30,329 nucleotides of DNA from UBA1181 sp045601045 (lineage in GTDB: Bacteria; Bacteroidota; Bacteroidia; Bacteroidales; Paludibacteraceae). How positions within the stretch are numbered: position 1 is the stretch's first letter; every line of letters begins with the position of its first letter. The translations under genes and the position numbers were made by a program. Shown here piece by piece: positions 23,176 through 30,329 of the stretch. The stretch is taken from contig JAZRZA010000017.1 in NCBI GenBank assembly GCA_045601045.1, positions 1 through 30,329 on the forward strand. Direction: 5' to 3'. Below the pieces are notes generated by a model. That model saw only the letters and a list, made by a program, of their open reading frames with translations, was not told where the DNA came from and searched no databases.

Positions 23176-23607
23176 ATGATTTATTATCAATCTGAAGATA
23201 TCAAGATGCCCAAAATCGCGAAGCGTAAAGTTTCTGCTTGGATAAAAGAGGTGGCGAAACGACATGGCTATAAGGTAGGAGATGTCTCTTATATATTTTG
23301 TTCCGATGAGAAGATTTTAGAGGTGAATCGCCAATACCTCCAGCATGATTATTATACGGATATCATCACATTCGACTATACGGAGGAGGATGTGATTTCT
23401 GGCGATTTGTTTATCAGTTTGGATACTGTTCGTACCAATGCGGAACAGTTCAACGTCTCTTACGAGAGTGAGTTTTATCGCGTGGTGATCCATGGCATCC
23501 TGCATTTGTGTGGTATCAACGATAAGGGCCCTGGTGAGCGAGAAATTATGGAAATGAATGAAAATGAAGCCCTTGCGTTGTTGAATGAGATGAAAGTAAA
23601 CTCGTAA
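23176..23607 (+). CDS. ybeY: Endoribonuclease YbeY (rRNA maturation factor)
   Basis: YbeY (143 residues) is a metal-dependent endoribonuclease acting in 16S rRNA 3'-end processing and ribosome quality control. The family segments are present: YIFCSDEKILEVNRQYL, DIITFDY, SGDLFISLDTV, and the metal motif HGILHLCGINDKGPGER. The usual third ligand of HxxxHxxxxxH (His in E. coli) is Asp here, as in my recollection of other Bacteroidetes YbeY sequences, so this looks like a lineage variant rather than inactivation. Arg of GER is kept. The gene starts 17 bases after the SpmAB-like gene and may share its transcript. Confidence 0.94.
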   Translation: MIYYQSEDIKMPKIAKRKVSAWIKEVAKRHGYKVGDVSYIFCSDEKILEVNRQYLQHDYYTDIITFDYTEEDVISGDLFISLDTVRTNAEQFNVSYESEFYRVVIHGILHLCGINDKGPGEREIMEMNENEALALLNEMKVNS

Positions 23608-23731
23608 AAGAGGGGTTCTACCATGGCAATATGCACAAAATCCATCCAAATGTGAAAATTAGTAAAAAAAATAACTAATTTCGCGGTGCGTTTGAGCAAA
23701 GTGTTTTGTTCGGACAAAGTCCAATATGTGA
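23608..23731. other. Intergenic region with possible plus-strand promoter
   Basis: This 124-base gap precedes the paired glycosyltransferases. TAATTTCG at 23676-23683 resembles the TAnnTTTG -7 element with one mismatch, but no TTTG is seen 19 bases upstream. No terminator hairpin after ybeY was recognised. Confidence 0.3.
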
Positions 23732-24514
23732 ATGAAGGTATCATTAGTAATATCCACCTATAATTGGCCAGAGGCGTTGGAGCTCTGTCTGATTTCTGTC
23801 TTGAATCAGACGCATATGCCTGATGAGGTGCTGATCGCTGATGATGGTTCGAAGGAGGAGACGCGTCGGTTGATCGACTCCTATAAGAGCCGTTTTAAGG
23901 TGCCCTTTGTTCACGTTTGGCATGAGGATTTAGGTTTTAGGTTGGCGATGATCCGCAATCGCGCGTTGAGGGCCACTACGGGCGACTACATTGTTCAGGT
24001 GGATGGAGATGTGATCTTGGATTCTCATTTTATTGCGGACCATATTGATGTGGCGGAGAGAGGATGTTTTATTCGAGGTACCCGTTGTTGCATCACCGAG
24101 GAGGTCTCTCGACAGTTGTTGCAGGAGAAGCGGGCTTCGTTGAAGATCTATTCAAAGGGACTTAAGAGTCGTTTTAACGCCTCCCGTCTCCCCTTCGCAT
24201 TTTCTCGCAAAGAGAGCGAGGCGACCAAGGTAAAGGGTTGCAATATGGCCTTTTGGAAAGAGGATTTGGTAAAAGTGAATGGATATAACAATCAATTGCA
24301 AGGCTGGGGACATGAGGATGAGGAACTCTGTTGCCGACTGATCAATCTTGGGCTACAGAAGAAGATTGTCAAGATGCATGCGGTTGTCTATCATTTACAT
24401 CATAAATTGTGTTCCCGCGAATCGGAGGACCTGCACAAGGAGGAGCTGAAACGTTGTATCGAGGAGCGTGTGGTGCGAGCGGCGAACGGTTATGATCAAA
24501 TAGATGAAATATGA
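23732..24514 (+). CDS. Glycosyltransferase family 2, first of a tandem pair
   Basis: A 260-residue GT2 enzyme. It opens VSLVISTYNWPEALELCL, has DDGS (37-40), the metal-binding DGD in VQVDGDVIL (about 92-96), and a C-terminal galactosyltransferase-like portion with KGCNMAFWKEDLVKVNGY and GWGHEDEELCCRL, where the E-D-E acidic cluster sits at the catalytic-base position. No membrane segment is visible; it should act on the cytoplasmic side, probably on a lipopolysaccharide core or other surface glycan. It overlaps the next gene by four bases (ATGA). The two proteins are clear paralogues with the same domain order, so they arose by tandem duplication and probably add successive sugars. Donor and acceptor unknown. 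Confidence 0.92.
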   Translation: MKVSLVISTYNWPEALELCLISVLNQTHMPDEVLIADDGSKEETRRLIDSYKSRFKVPFVHVWHEDLGFRLAMIRNRALRATTGDYIVQVDGDVILDSHFIADHIDVAERGCFIRGTRCCITEEVSRQLLQEKRASLKIYSKGLKSRFNASRLPFAFSRKESEATKVKGCNMAFWKEDLVKVNGYNNQLQGWGHEDEELCCRLINLGLQKKIVKMHAVVYHLHHKLCSRESEDLHKEELKRCIEERVVRAANGYDQIDEI

Positions 24515-25302
24515 CGGTATCGCTGATCATAGCCACCTATAATTGGCCAACTGCCTTGGAACTTACATTGATGAGCGCCATGCAGCAGTCCAGGCTTCCG
24601 GAAGAGATCATCATTGCGGATGACGGCTCCACGGAGGAGACCAAAATATTGGTGGATAAATTTAAGGCCATATCTCCAGTGCCGGTCAAGCATGTTTGGC
24701 ACGAGGACGAGGGCTTCCGTCTGGCGAAGATCCGCAACCGCGCGATCGCTGCGTCGACGGGTGAATATGTGATTCAGATTGACGGTGACATTATCATGCA
24801 CCCCGATTTTGTGAAAGATCATGCTGATTTCGCGCGCAGGGGCAGTTATGTGAGTGGAAGCCGCGTGAATATGGATGAAGCCCTTTCGAAGCGTCTACAG
24901 GAGTGCAAAAGTACGCGGGTGAGCGTCTTTACGAAGGGTACCTCCAATTTCTTGAATGGGTTGCATATACCGTTCCTATCCCGTTTCCAAGAGAACTACC
25001 GTAAGGATGATCTCTATTATGTGCGGGGTTGCAATATGGCCTTTTGGAGGGATGATCTTGTGAAGGTGAATGGCTACAACGAGGCGTTGCAAGGTTGGGG
25101 ACGTGAGGATAATGAGATTGCTTGCAGACTGAATAATATCGGTAATGTGAGAAGAATAGCGAAGTTCAGGGCTATTGAGTTTCATCAGTACCACCATGAA
25201 CGCTCGCGCGATAGTCTCTCCAAGAACGATGATTTGTTGCATCGGACGATTGATGAGGGGCTAACAAGGTGTGAAATAGGGTTGGATCAATATCTATCGT
25301 AG
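24511..25302 (+). CDS. Glycosyltransferase family 2, second of a tandem pair
   Basis: A 263-residue GT2 enzyme, paralogous to the preceding one along its length: VSLIIATYNWPTALELTL at the start, DDGS (36-39), IDGDII (about 90-95) as the metal site, RGCNMAFWRDDLVKVNGYN and GWGREDNEIACRL toward the end. The middle region (about 105-165) is the most different from its partner, which would fit a change in acceptor. Start and previous stop overlap as ATGA. An imperfect 18-base tandem duplication runs over its stop codon (25286-25321). The large repeat surface protein begins 93 bases downstream on the same strand. Confidence 0.92.
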   Translation: MTVSLIIATYNWPTALELTLMSAMQQSRLPEEIIIADDGSTEETKILVDKFKAISPVPVKHVWHEDEGFRLAKIRNRAIAASTGEYVIQIDGDIIMHPDFVKDHADFARRGSYVSGSRVNMDEALSKRLQECKSTRVSVFTKGTSNFLNGLHIPFLSRFQENYRKDDLYYVRGCNMAFWRDDLVKVNGYNEALQGWGREDNEIACRLNNIGNVRRIAKFRAIEFHQYHHERSRDSLSKNDDLLHRTIDEGLTRCEIGLDQYLS

Positions 25303-25321
25303 AATCAGTATCTATCATAAT
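25286..25321. repeat. Imperfect 18-bp tandem duplication across a stop codon
   Basis: ATCAATATCTATCGTAGA (25286-25303) is followed at once by ATCAGTATCTATCATAAT (25304-25321). They share ATCA.TATCTATC.TA and differ at four positions. The first copy contains the stop codon of the second GT2 gene (TAG, 25300-25302). Confidence 0.6.
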
Positions 25322-25395
25322 GGCGACCAACTATTGTTTAATTGTAATCAAGTAACTGGCTTATATAGGCGGTTTTTTTAATTATTTTTATATCT

Positions 25396-28300
25396 ATGAA
25401 GCATTTTTTTACTTCAATTTTTATGTTGTTGTCCACCCTGTCGGCGGTGGCCCAATTCCAACTTGCGAACAATGATTTTGAGTTGTGGGATAGTAATAAT
25501 GAGCCGACATATTGGAACTCCTATCCAACAGCAGGAGGTAGGTTGGGTGCTTTGGTTCAAAGTAATGCTCAAATTTACCCAGCGGATAGATCTACAGGAA
25601 ATAAATGTGTGCAGATCAAGGCGCGAAGTGTGATCGGTATTATTGCGAATGGTATGTTGACCACGGGACAGATTCAAGGAAATAGTACTAATAAGAGCGA
25701 TCCTTCCAATTGTAACTTGTCGGCTGTCAACAGTGAGTATTGCATGAAGTTTACGGGTAAGCCCGATTCCATGTCCGTTTTGTTGAAGGCCAGTTATCCT
25801 GCAGCCGGTCAATTAACCCGACTCTATGTTGTTTTGCATGAAGCGGCGGATGTGACGGATCCAGCCACTGATTTCACCAAGGTGGTGGCTGTGGCAGGTA
25901 AGAATGTTCCTCAAAGTAGCGACTGGGCCCGTATATCGGTACCATTCTATTACAAAGGAGAGACCTTAAAGATTTATAGTGACAATAAAGGAACCTCTAC
26001 CTTGACAGATTGTTCGCCTAGCAGTTCCCAAGATCGTCCATCGTTCGTTTTGGCCTCCATTTCCACCAACTATATGGCGGGTCAGGGAAATAGGGATGAT
26101 GTCTTGTATATCGACGACGCCATCATGATCTACAACTCCAGATTGAAATCTGTAAAGGTGAATGGCGTGGCTCTTGCAGGCTTTAACAAAGATACCTACA
26201 CCTATAAGGTGAGTGGTTCTTATACGGAGGGATGTGTTGTGGCTGAAGCGGATGGCCGTGGCGCGACACTCTCCACCAGTTATGACGCCACCGCCGGCGT
26301 CTGCACGATCACGGTAAAGGGAGATGACTATTCAATCAACCCTTCTAATACGCATCAATATAAGATCCAGTTCGTTCCCGACAAGGTTTACGAGTCGTGG
26401 TTGACCGCCTTGAATATCAATGGATTCTCTATTCCTAATTTTGTCAGCGGAACGACCGCGTACACAGTCTCTACTATGTCGTACAACAATGTGAAGGTTA
26501 CATATACAGCCTCTGAGGGTGCGACGGTGACCGAGAGCTTCGATGCGGCGACCAATGTCTTGACATTGACGGTGAAGGGTAGCGATTTCGCTACAAATAG
26601 TGCCAATGTCCATGTCTATAAGATCACTTTCCATGCACCATTCGAGTCGTTGATGACCTCGTTGACAGTAAATGGCGCTGTTATTTCGCCAGTGGCTGGA
26701 TCTACCGATTCCTATGTGGTGAACAGTGCGGCGTACAGTACCTCTACGGTTACTTGTACCACCTCCGTGGATGCGACTGCTGAGAAGAGCTTCGATGCAA
26801 CAACCAATGTCTTGACCATTACCGTCAAGGGTGGTGACTATGCTACGAATAGTAAGAATGTCCACACTTACAAGGTTACTTTCCATGCGCCATTCGAGGC
26901 ATTCCTGACTTCGTTGAAGGTGAACGGCGCCAGTGTCGCTAACTTTAGTTCATCGACCACCACTTACAGAATTTCCGATGCGGCTTTTGCTACTTCTAAA
27001 GTAGAGTACACCGCTTCCGCCGAGGCGACAGTGACTGAGAGTTTCAATGCCTCTACCAATGTTTTGACATTGACGGTGAAGGGTGGCGATATCGCTACTA
27101 ACGCAAGAAATTACCGTACCTATAGGATTACCTTCCATGCACCATTTGAGTCAGTGTTGACCACGTTGACGGTGAATGGCGTGAGTGTCGCTAATTTTAG
27201 TTCATCGACCTACTCGTATATGGTTTCCGATGCGGCTTATGCCACCTCTAAGGTAGAATATACTGCATCGACCGGTGCTACTGTGACGACAGCCTATGAC
27301 GACGTCAAAGATGTGCTGACCATTACGGTCAAGGGTGGTGACTTTGCCACCAACAGCGCGAATGTACATACCTACACGATCGCTTTCCATGCTTCATTCG
27401 AGTCGGTATTGACCTCTTTGAAGGTGAACGGCGCGAGTGTCGCTAACTTCAGTTCAGCCACAACAGCCTATGCCGTTAAGGATGCCGCTTACGCTACCTC
27501 TATCGTTGAGTACACCGCTTCTGCCGAGGCGACGGTGGAGAAGAGTTTTGATGCGACGACCAATGTCTTGACATTGACGGTGAAGGGTGGCGACGTCGCT
27601 ACCAACAGCACGAATATCCATACCTATAAGGTTACCTTCCACGCACCATTCGAGTCGTTGTTGACATCTTTGAAGGTGAATGGCGCGAGTGTCGCCAACT
27701 TCAGCAGCTCGACCAAGAACTATAAGGTGGATGATGCCGCATATAGCACCTCTACTGTTGAGTACACCGCTTCTGCCGCGACGACGGTGGAGAAGAGCTT
27801 TGATCCTACGACCAATATCATGACTCTTACGGTGAAGGGTGGTGACTACGCAACCAACAACAAAAATGTGAATGTCTATACGGTTGCCTTCCATGCCGAT
27901 TTCGGAGCTTACTTGGTTGGTCTCAATGTGAATGGCGCGGCTATCGCGGATTTCGCTCCGAACCAGTTTAAGTATGTTGTGAAAGATGCGGCTTACGCCA
28001 CTTCGACAGTTCAGTTTGATGCCTCAGCCGGCGCTACTGTCACGGATGCTTTTGATCCTGCGACCAATGTGTTGACCATCACGGTGAAGGGTGCGGATAT
28101 CGCTACTAACCCAAGTAACGTGAATGTGTATGAGGTTACTTTCCATGCGCCGTTCAGTTCTGTCTTGACTGCTTTGACTGTCAATGGCGCTGCTCCTGCG
28201 GGATTCTCTTCGGAAGTATTGAAGTACAACTATGACGATGCGGCTTATGCCACTTCGAAGGTGTTGTACACCGCTTCAGAGGAGGCGAAGGTGACAGAGC

Positions 28301-30126
28301 AATTTGATCCTACGACCAATGTGTTGACCCTTACCGTTATGGGTGGTGACTACGCAACTAATAAACAGAATGTCCATGTTTATACGATCGGGTTCCATGC
28401 TTCATTCGACTCTTATCTGACTGCATTGTCTGTCAATGGCAAGTCGGTAGATCAATTCGGGGCTACTACCTACGCATATCTTTGTCCTACGGATTATGAG
28501 ACTGCTAAGGTGGAATACACAGCCTCTGCTGAGGCGCAAGCTACCCATTCGTTCGATCCAGCTACCCACCTTTTGTCCATTACGGTGAAGGGCGGTGATA
28601 TCGCTACCAATGCGGAGAATATCCACGTTTATAAGGTTCAATTCTACGCCTCTTCCCATTTGGCGGATTTGAAGGTAGACGGTGCGACTGTCGCTGGATT
28701 TGACAGAAACAAGATGGAGTACAGTATTGATGTGACTCGTGAGTTCTCAACTCTTGTGTATGCGGCGGAGGATCAGGCTGCGACTGTAGTTGAATCGTAT
28801 GACGAGGTTAGCGCGGTCTTGACCATCACGGTAAGCGGAAGCGATGTGGCGAACTATCCAGACAATGTCCATGTCTATAAAGTGCAATATCACTTGCCAT
28901 ACACCTCTTTCCTTGCCTCTTTGAGCAACAATGGTGTAGCCTTGAGTGATTTCTCTGCTACTAAGTTTGAATATGTGGTGGATGAGGTTTACGCCCGCTC
29001 TACCATCAAGTATACGGCGGATGAGTATACGACTGTTGAGGAGTCGTTTGACGCTGCTACGAATGTGTTGAGCATCACGGTAAAGGGTGGTGATGTCGAT
29101 ATCAATCCAACCAATGTTCATGTCTATAAGGTGCAATTCCATGCTCCATACACCTCGTTCTTGTCAAGCTTGAGCATTAACGAGACTGTAATTGAGGGAT
29201 TTGCTCCAGACAAGTTCGAGTATGTTGTGGATGATGTCTACTTTAAGGTTGCTTTGGGCGTTGTGGCAGACCAATACGCTACATATAGCATGAAGTATGA
29301 TGCGAAGAGTTATGTGCTCACTATCCGTGTGGAGGCTGGCGATATCGCGCTTGATCCGAAGAACTTCCATGAGTATAAGATCCAGTTCAACGACCACAAT
29401 GTTTATAACTCGCAATTGTTGAATGTCGTGATAAATGGTGCTCCTATGGAGCTATTTGATAAGGACGCTTATGTGTACGATGTGGAGGGTTCATACGCTG
29501 ATCTCGCATTTGCCTTTACGGCCGATTCGTTGACCTCAATCACAGAGGACTTCGATCCAATCGCTAATGTCTTGAAGGTGACTGTTTCGGGTGGAAATAT
29601 TGAGCGTGAACCAACCAACTTCCATACGTATGAGTTTACCTTCTCGGTACAATTCTCGTTCGGTGCGCAAATTACCGCTATCTACTATGACGGTGTGGCA
29701 CAGGATTGGTTTGATAAGGATACTTACGAATATACAGTGGATATGGACTTCAATAGAGCTCATTTCACCTATACGACCAACTCTTTGGCGGATGTCTATG
29801 AGTTCTTCGACTCAGAGGATTTGACACTCTCTGTTGTGGTGATTGGTGGTGATATGGATTACAGTAACATGAGTGAATATACCATCCATTTCTCATCCAC
29901 TTCGTCGGTGAAGGATGCGGATAACGAGATCGTTTCTCTCTCTTATGCGGATGGAACCATCTGGTTGAGCGATGTTACGGAGGGTAACTATTCATTGTTC
30001 AGTTTGAAGGGTCACCTTTTGAGAAGTGGCAAGATTGATGGCGCTTCTGTCGAGGTGGGTGAGTTGGCTCACGGAGTGTATCTCTTCCGTCTCAACGGGA
30101 AAACCTTGAAGTTCTTAGTAAGATAA
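25396..30126 (+). CDS. Giant secreted repeat protein: PCMD-like head, about 15 cadherin-like modules, T9SS-type tail
   Basis: A 1576-residue exported protein. Residues 1-19 are a signal peptide (cleavage near AVA-Q). Residues about 20-245 (NNDFELWDSNNEPTYWNSY onward) resemble the PCMD carbohydrate-metabolism domain of Bacteroidetes surface proteins. From about residue 246 to 1502 there are about 15 tandem beta-sandwich modules of 82-86 residues. Each opens like LTSLKVNGASVANFSSST, has a central YTASAEATV...FD..TNVLT, and closes with TVKGGD.ATN..NVH.YKV.FHA, the pattern of cadherin-like beta-sandwich domains (PF12733-like). The last about 74 residues (YSLFSLKGHLLRSG to GVYLFRLNGKTLKFLVR) look like a type A T9SS sorting domain. 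Architecture suggests a long surface stalk or adhesin exposing the head; binding target unknown. It ends at a strong terminator. Confidence 0.9.
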   Translation: MKHFFTSIFMLLSTLSAVAQFQLANNDFELWDSNNEPTYWNSYPTAGGRLGALVQSNAQIYPADRSTGNKCVQIKARSVIGIIANGMLTTGQIQGNSTNKSDPSNCNLSAVNSEYCMKFTGKPDSMSVLLKASYPAAGQLTRLYVVLHEAADVTDPATDFTKVVAVAGKNVPQSSDWARISVPFYYKGETLKIYSDNKGTSTLTDCSPSSSQDRPSFVLASISTNYMAGQGNRDDVLYIDDAIMIYNSRLKSVKVNGVALAGFNKDTYTYKVSGSYTEGCVVAEADGRGATLSTSYDATAGVCTITVKGDDYSINPSNTHQYKIQFVPDKVYESWLTALNINGFSIPNFVSGTTAYTVSTMSYNNVKVTYTASEGATVTESFDAATNVLTLTVKGSDFATNSANVHVYKITFHAPFESLMTSLTVNGAVISPVAGSTDSYVVNSAAYSTSTVTCTTSVDATAEKSFDATTNVLTITVKGGDYATNSKNVHTYKVTFHAPFEAFLTSLKVNGASVANFSSSTTTYRISDAAFATSKVEYTASAEATVTESFNASTNVLTLTVKGGDIATNARNYRTYRITFHAPFESVLTTLTVNGVSVANFSSSTYSYMVSDAAYATSKVEYTASTGATVTTAYDDVKDVLTITVKGGDFATNSANVHTYTIAFHASFESVLTSLKVNGASVANFSSATTAYAVKDAAYATSIVEYTASAEATVEKSFDATTNVLTLTVKGGDVATNSTNIHTYKVTFHAPFESLLTSLKVNGASVANFSSSTKNYKVDDAAYSTSTVEYTASAATTVEKSFDPTTNIMTLTVKGGDYATNNKNVNVYTVAFHADFGAYLVGLNVNGAAIADFAPNQFKYVVKDAAYATSTVQFDASAGATVTDAFDPATNVLTITVKGADIATNPSNVNVYEVTFHAPFSSVLTALTVNGAAPAGFSSEVLKYNYDDAAYATSKVLYTASEEAKVTEQFDPTTNVLTLTVMGGDYATNKQNVHVYTIGFHASFDSYLTALSVNGKSVDQFGATTYAYLCPTDYETAKVEYTASAEAQATHSFDPATHLLSITVKGGDIATNAENIHVYKVQFYASSHLADLKVDGATVAGFDRNKMEYSIDVTREFSTLVYAAEDQAATVVESYDEVSAVLTITVSGSDVANYPDNVHVYKVQYHLPYTSFLASLSNNGVALSDFSATKFEYVVDEVYARSTIKYTADEYTTVEESFDAATNVLSITVKGGDVDINPTNVHVYKVQFHAPYTSFLSSLSINETVIEGFAPDKFEYVVDDVYFKVALGVVADQYATYSMKYDAKSYVLTIRVEAGDIALDPKNFHEYKIQFNDHNVYNSQLLNVVINGAPMELFDKDAYVYDVEGSYADLAFAFTADSLTSITEDFDPIANVLKVTVSGGNIEREPTNFHTYEFTFSVQFSFGAQITAIYYDGVAQDWFDKDTYEYTVDMDFNRAHFTYTTNSLADVYEFFDSEDLTLSVVVIGGDMDYSNMSEYTIHFSSTSSVKDADNEIVSLSYADGTIWLSDVTEGNYSLFSLKGHLLRSGKIDGASVEVGELAHGVYLFRLNGKTLKFLVR
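26131..29901 (+). repeat. In-frame tandem repeat array of about 15 units, 252-bp period
   Basis: Units begin near 26131, 26389, 26641, 26893, 27145, 27397, 27649, 27901, 28153, 28405, 28651, 28900, 29149, 29404 and 29659. Eight successive units (26389 to 28404) are exactly 252 bases (84 codons); the flanking units are 243-258. Units near 26893-27900 are the most alike at nucleotide level, with long shared stretches such as GGTGAACGGCGCCAGTGTCG and close variants, while units after 28651 are clearly diverged. All lie in one reading frame. Confidence 0.92.
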
Positions 30127-30144
30127 GTCTTAGCTAGATAGTGG

Positions 30145-30186
30145 AAGAGGGAGCGTCGATTCTGACAGCTCCCTCTTCTTTTTTTT
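30145..30186 (+). terminator. Intrinsic terminator after the giant repeat protein gene
   Basis: AAGAGGGAGC and GCTCCCTCTT form a 10-bp stem around a 13-base loop, followed by CTTTTTTTTT. It starts 18 bases after the stop codon. Confidence 0.92.
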
Positions 30187-30231
30187 AGAACTGTCTAGTC
30201 CTGAAATAGCGTTACAAAAAAAAGTAATGTT

Positions 30232-30329
30232 ATGGAAGAGAAAGAAAGAGTTTATGTTAAACGGACGCAGAAAGACTACAGTATGACGTTTAAGATGTCC
30301 GTGGTTAAGGAAGTAGAGACAACCGACAT
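30232..30329 (+). CDS. IS3-type transposase OrfA, N-terminal fragment (runs off the window)
   Basis: An open frame from ATG 30232 to the window edge gives 32 residues. The segment KRTQKDYSMTFKMSVVKEVE looks like the beginning of IS3-family OrfA proteins in Bacteroidetes, which open with (K/R)RTQ+DYS.AFK..VV..VE ahead of a helix-turn-helix DNA-binding domain. If right, an insertion element starts between the terminator at 30186 and this ATG, and its left inverted repeat lies in 30187-30231. The other end is outside, so neither the inverted repeat nor target duplication can be confirmed. Homology is by recollection of the motif. Confidence 0.68.
   Translation, partial: MEEKERVYVKRTQKDYSMTFKMSVVKEVETTD

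Noticed and set aside
26332..29763. Series of minus-strand open frames across the repeat array
   Set aside because: They recur with the 252-base period because the coding repeat is copied; they are shadows, not separate genes.
26131..29901. Possible CRISPR array
   Set aside because: The repeat unit is 252 bases, in one open reading frame and without spacers of constant length; it encodes protein modules.
1..30329. tRNA, rRNA or riboswitch genes
   Set aside because: No cloverleaf-like, rRNA-like or known riboswitch consensus sequence was recognised by reading; this is not an exhaustive computed search.

Overview
The window looks like chromosomal DNA from a Bacteroidales bacterium. Three kinds of evidence point there. 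First, several genes are order-typical: an N-succinylornithine-type carbamoyltransferase of the Bacteroides kind, a dut / TPR / DUF4292 / EnvC-like run, and a YbeY with the Bacteroidetes form of its metal motif. Second, two secreted proteins end in a type IX secretion (T9SS) sorting-type tail. Third, many upstream regions carry a TAnnTTTG-type -7 element, the Bacteroidetes promoter signature. The genus cannot be fixed from the sequence alone. No rRNA, tRNA or CRISPR array was seen.

Layout. Positions 1-2139 (+) are the tail of a surface-polysaccharide cluster: the end of a membrane protein, then a GT2 and a GT4 glycosyltransferase, closed by a bidirectional terminator. Positions 2186-8729 (-) hold a Bax-inhibitor-1 family protein behind the carbamoyltransferase, a small lipoprotein, a two-gene secreted unit (a small T9SS-tail protein coupled to a secreted alpha/beta hydrolase), an AAA ATPase/DUF4143 gene lying between two identical 42-bp palindromic repeats, and a FISUMP-domain lipoprotein. 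Positions 8855-11533 (+) hold a SpoIID-like protein and a MATE transporter. Positions 11592-15352 (-) hold an unidentified secreted protein and the pta-ackA acetate pathway, with a perfect palindrome between pta and ackA.

Positions 15574-20926 (+) form a compact run with several overlapping genes: dUTPase, a TPR protein, a DUF4292 lipoprotein, an EnvC-like protein whose LytM domain has lost its metal ligands, and a Wzz-like membrane protein. A Gfo/Idh/MocA oxidoreductase, a fused SpmA/SpmB-type membrane protein and YbeY follow. Positions 23732-25302 (+) are two tandem paralogous GT2 glycosyltransferases. Directly after them, 25396-30126 encodes a 1576-residue secreted protein made of a PCMD-like head, about 15 cadherin-like beta-sandwich modules of about 84 residues, and a T9SS-type tail. 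After a strong terminator the window ends in the start of an IS3-type transposase OrfA.

Most genes are envelope, surface or central-metabolism functions. The parts most worth a second look are the giant repeat protein and its near-identical core, the ATPase cassette between direct repeats, the small sorting-tail protein coupled to a hydrolase that has no such tail, and the carbamoyltransferase with serine at its substrate-specificity position.
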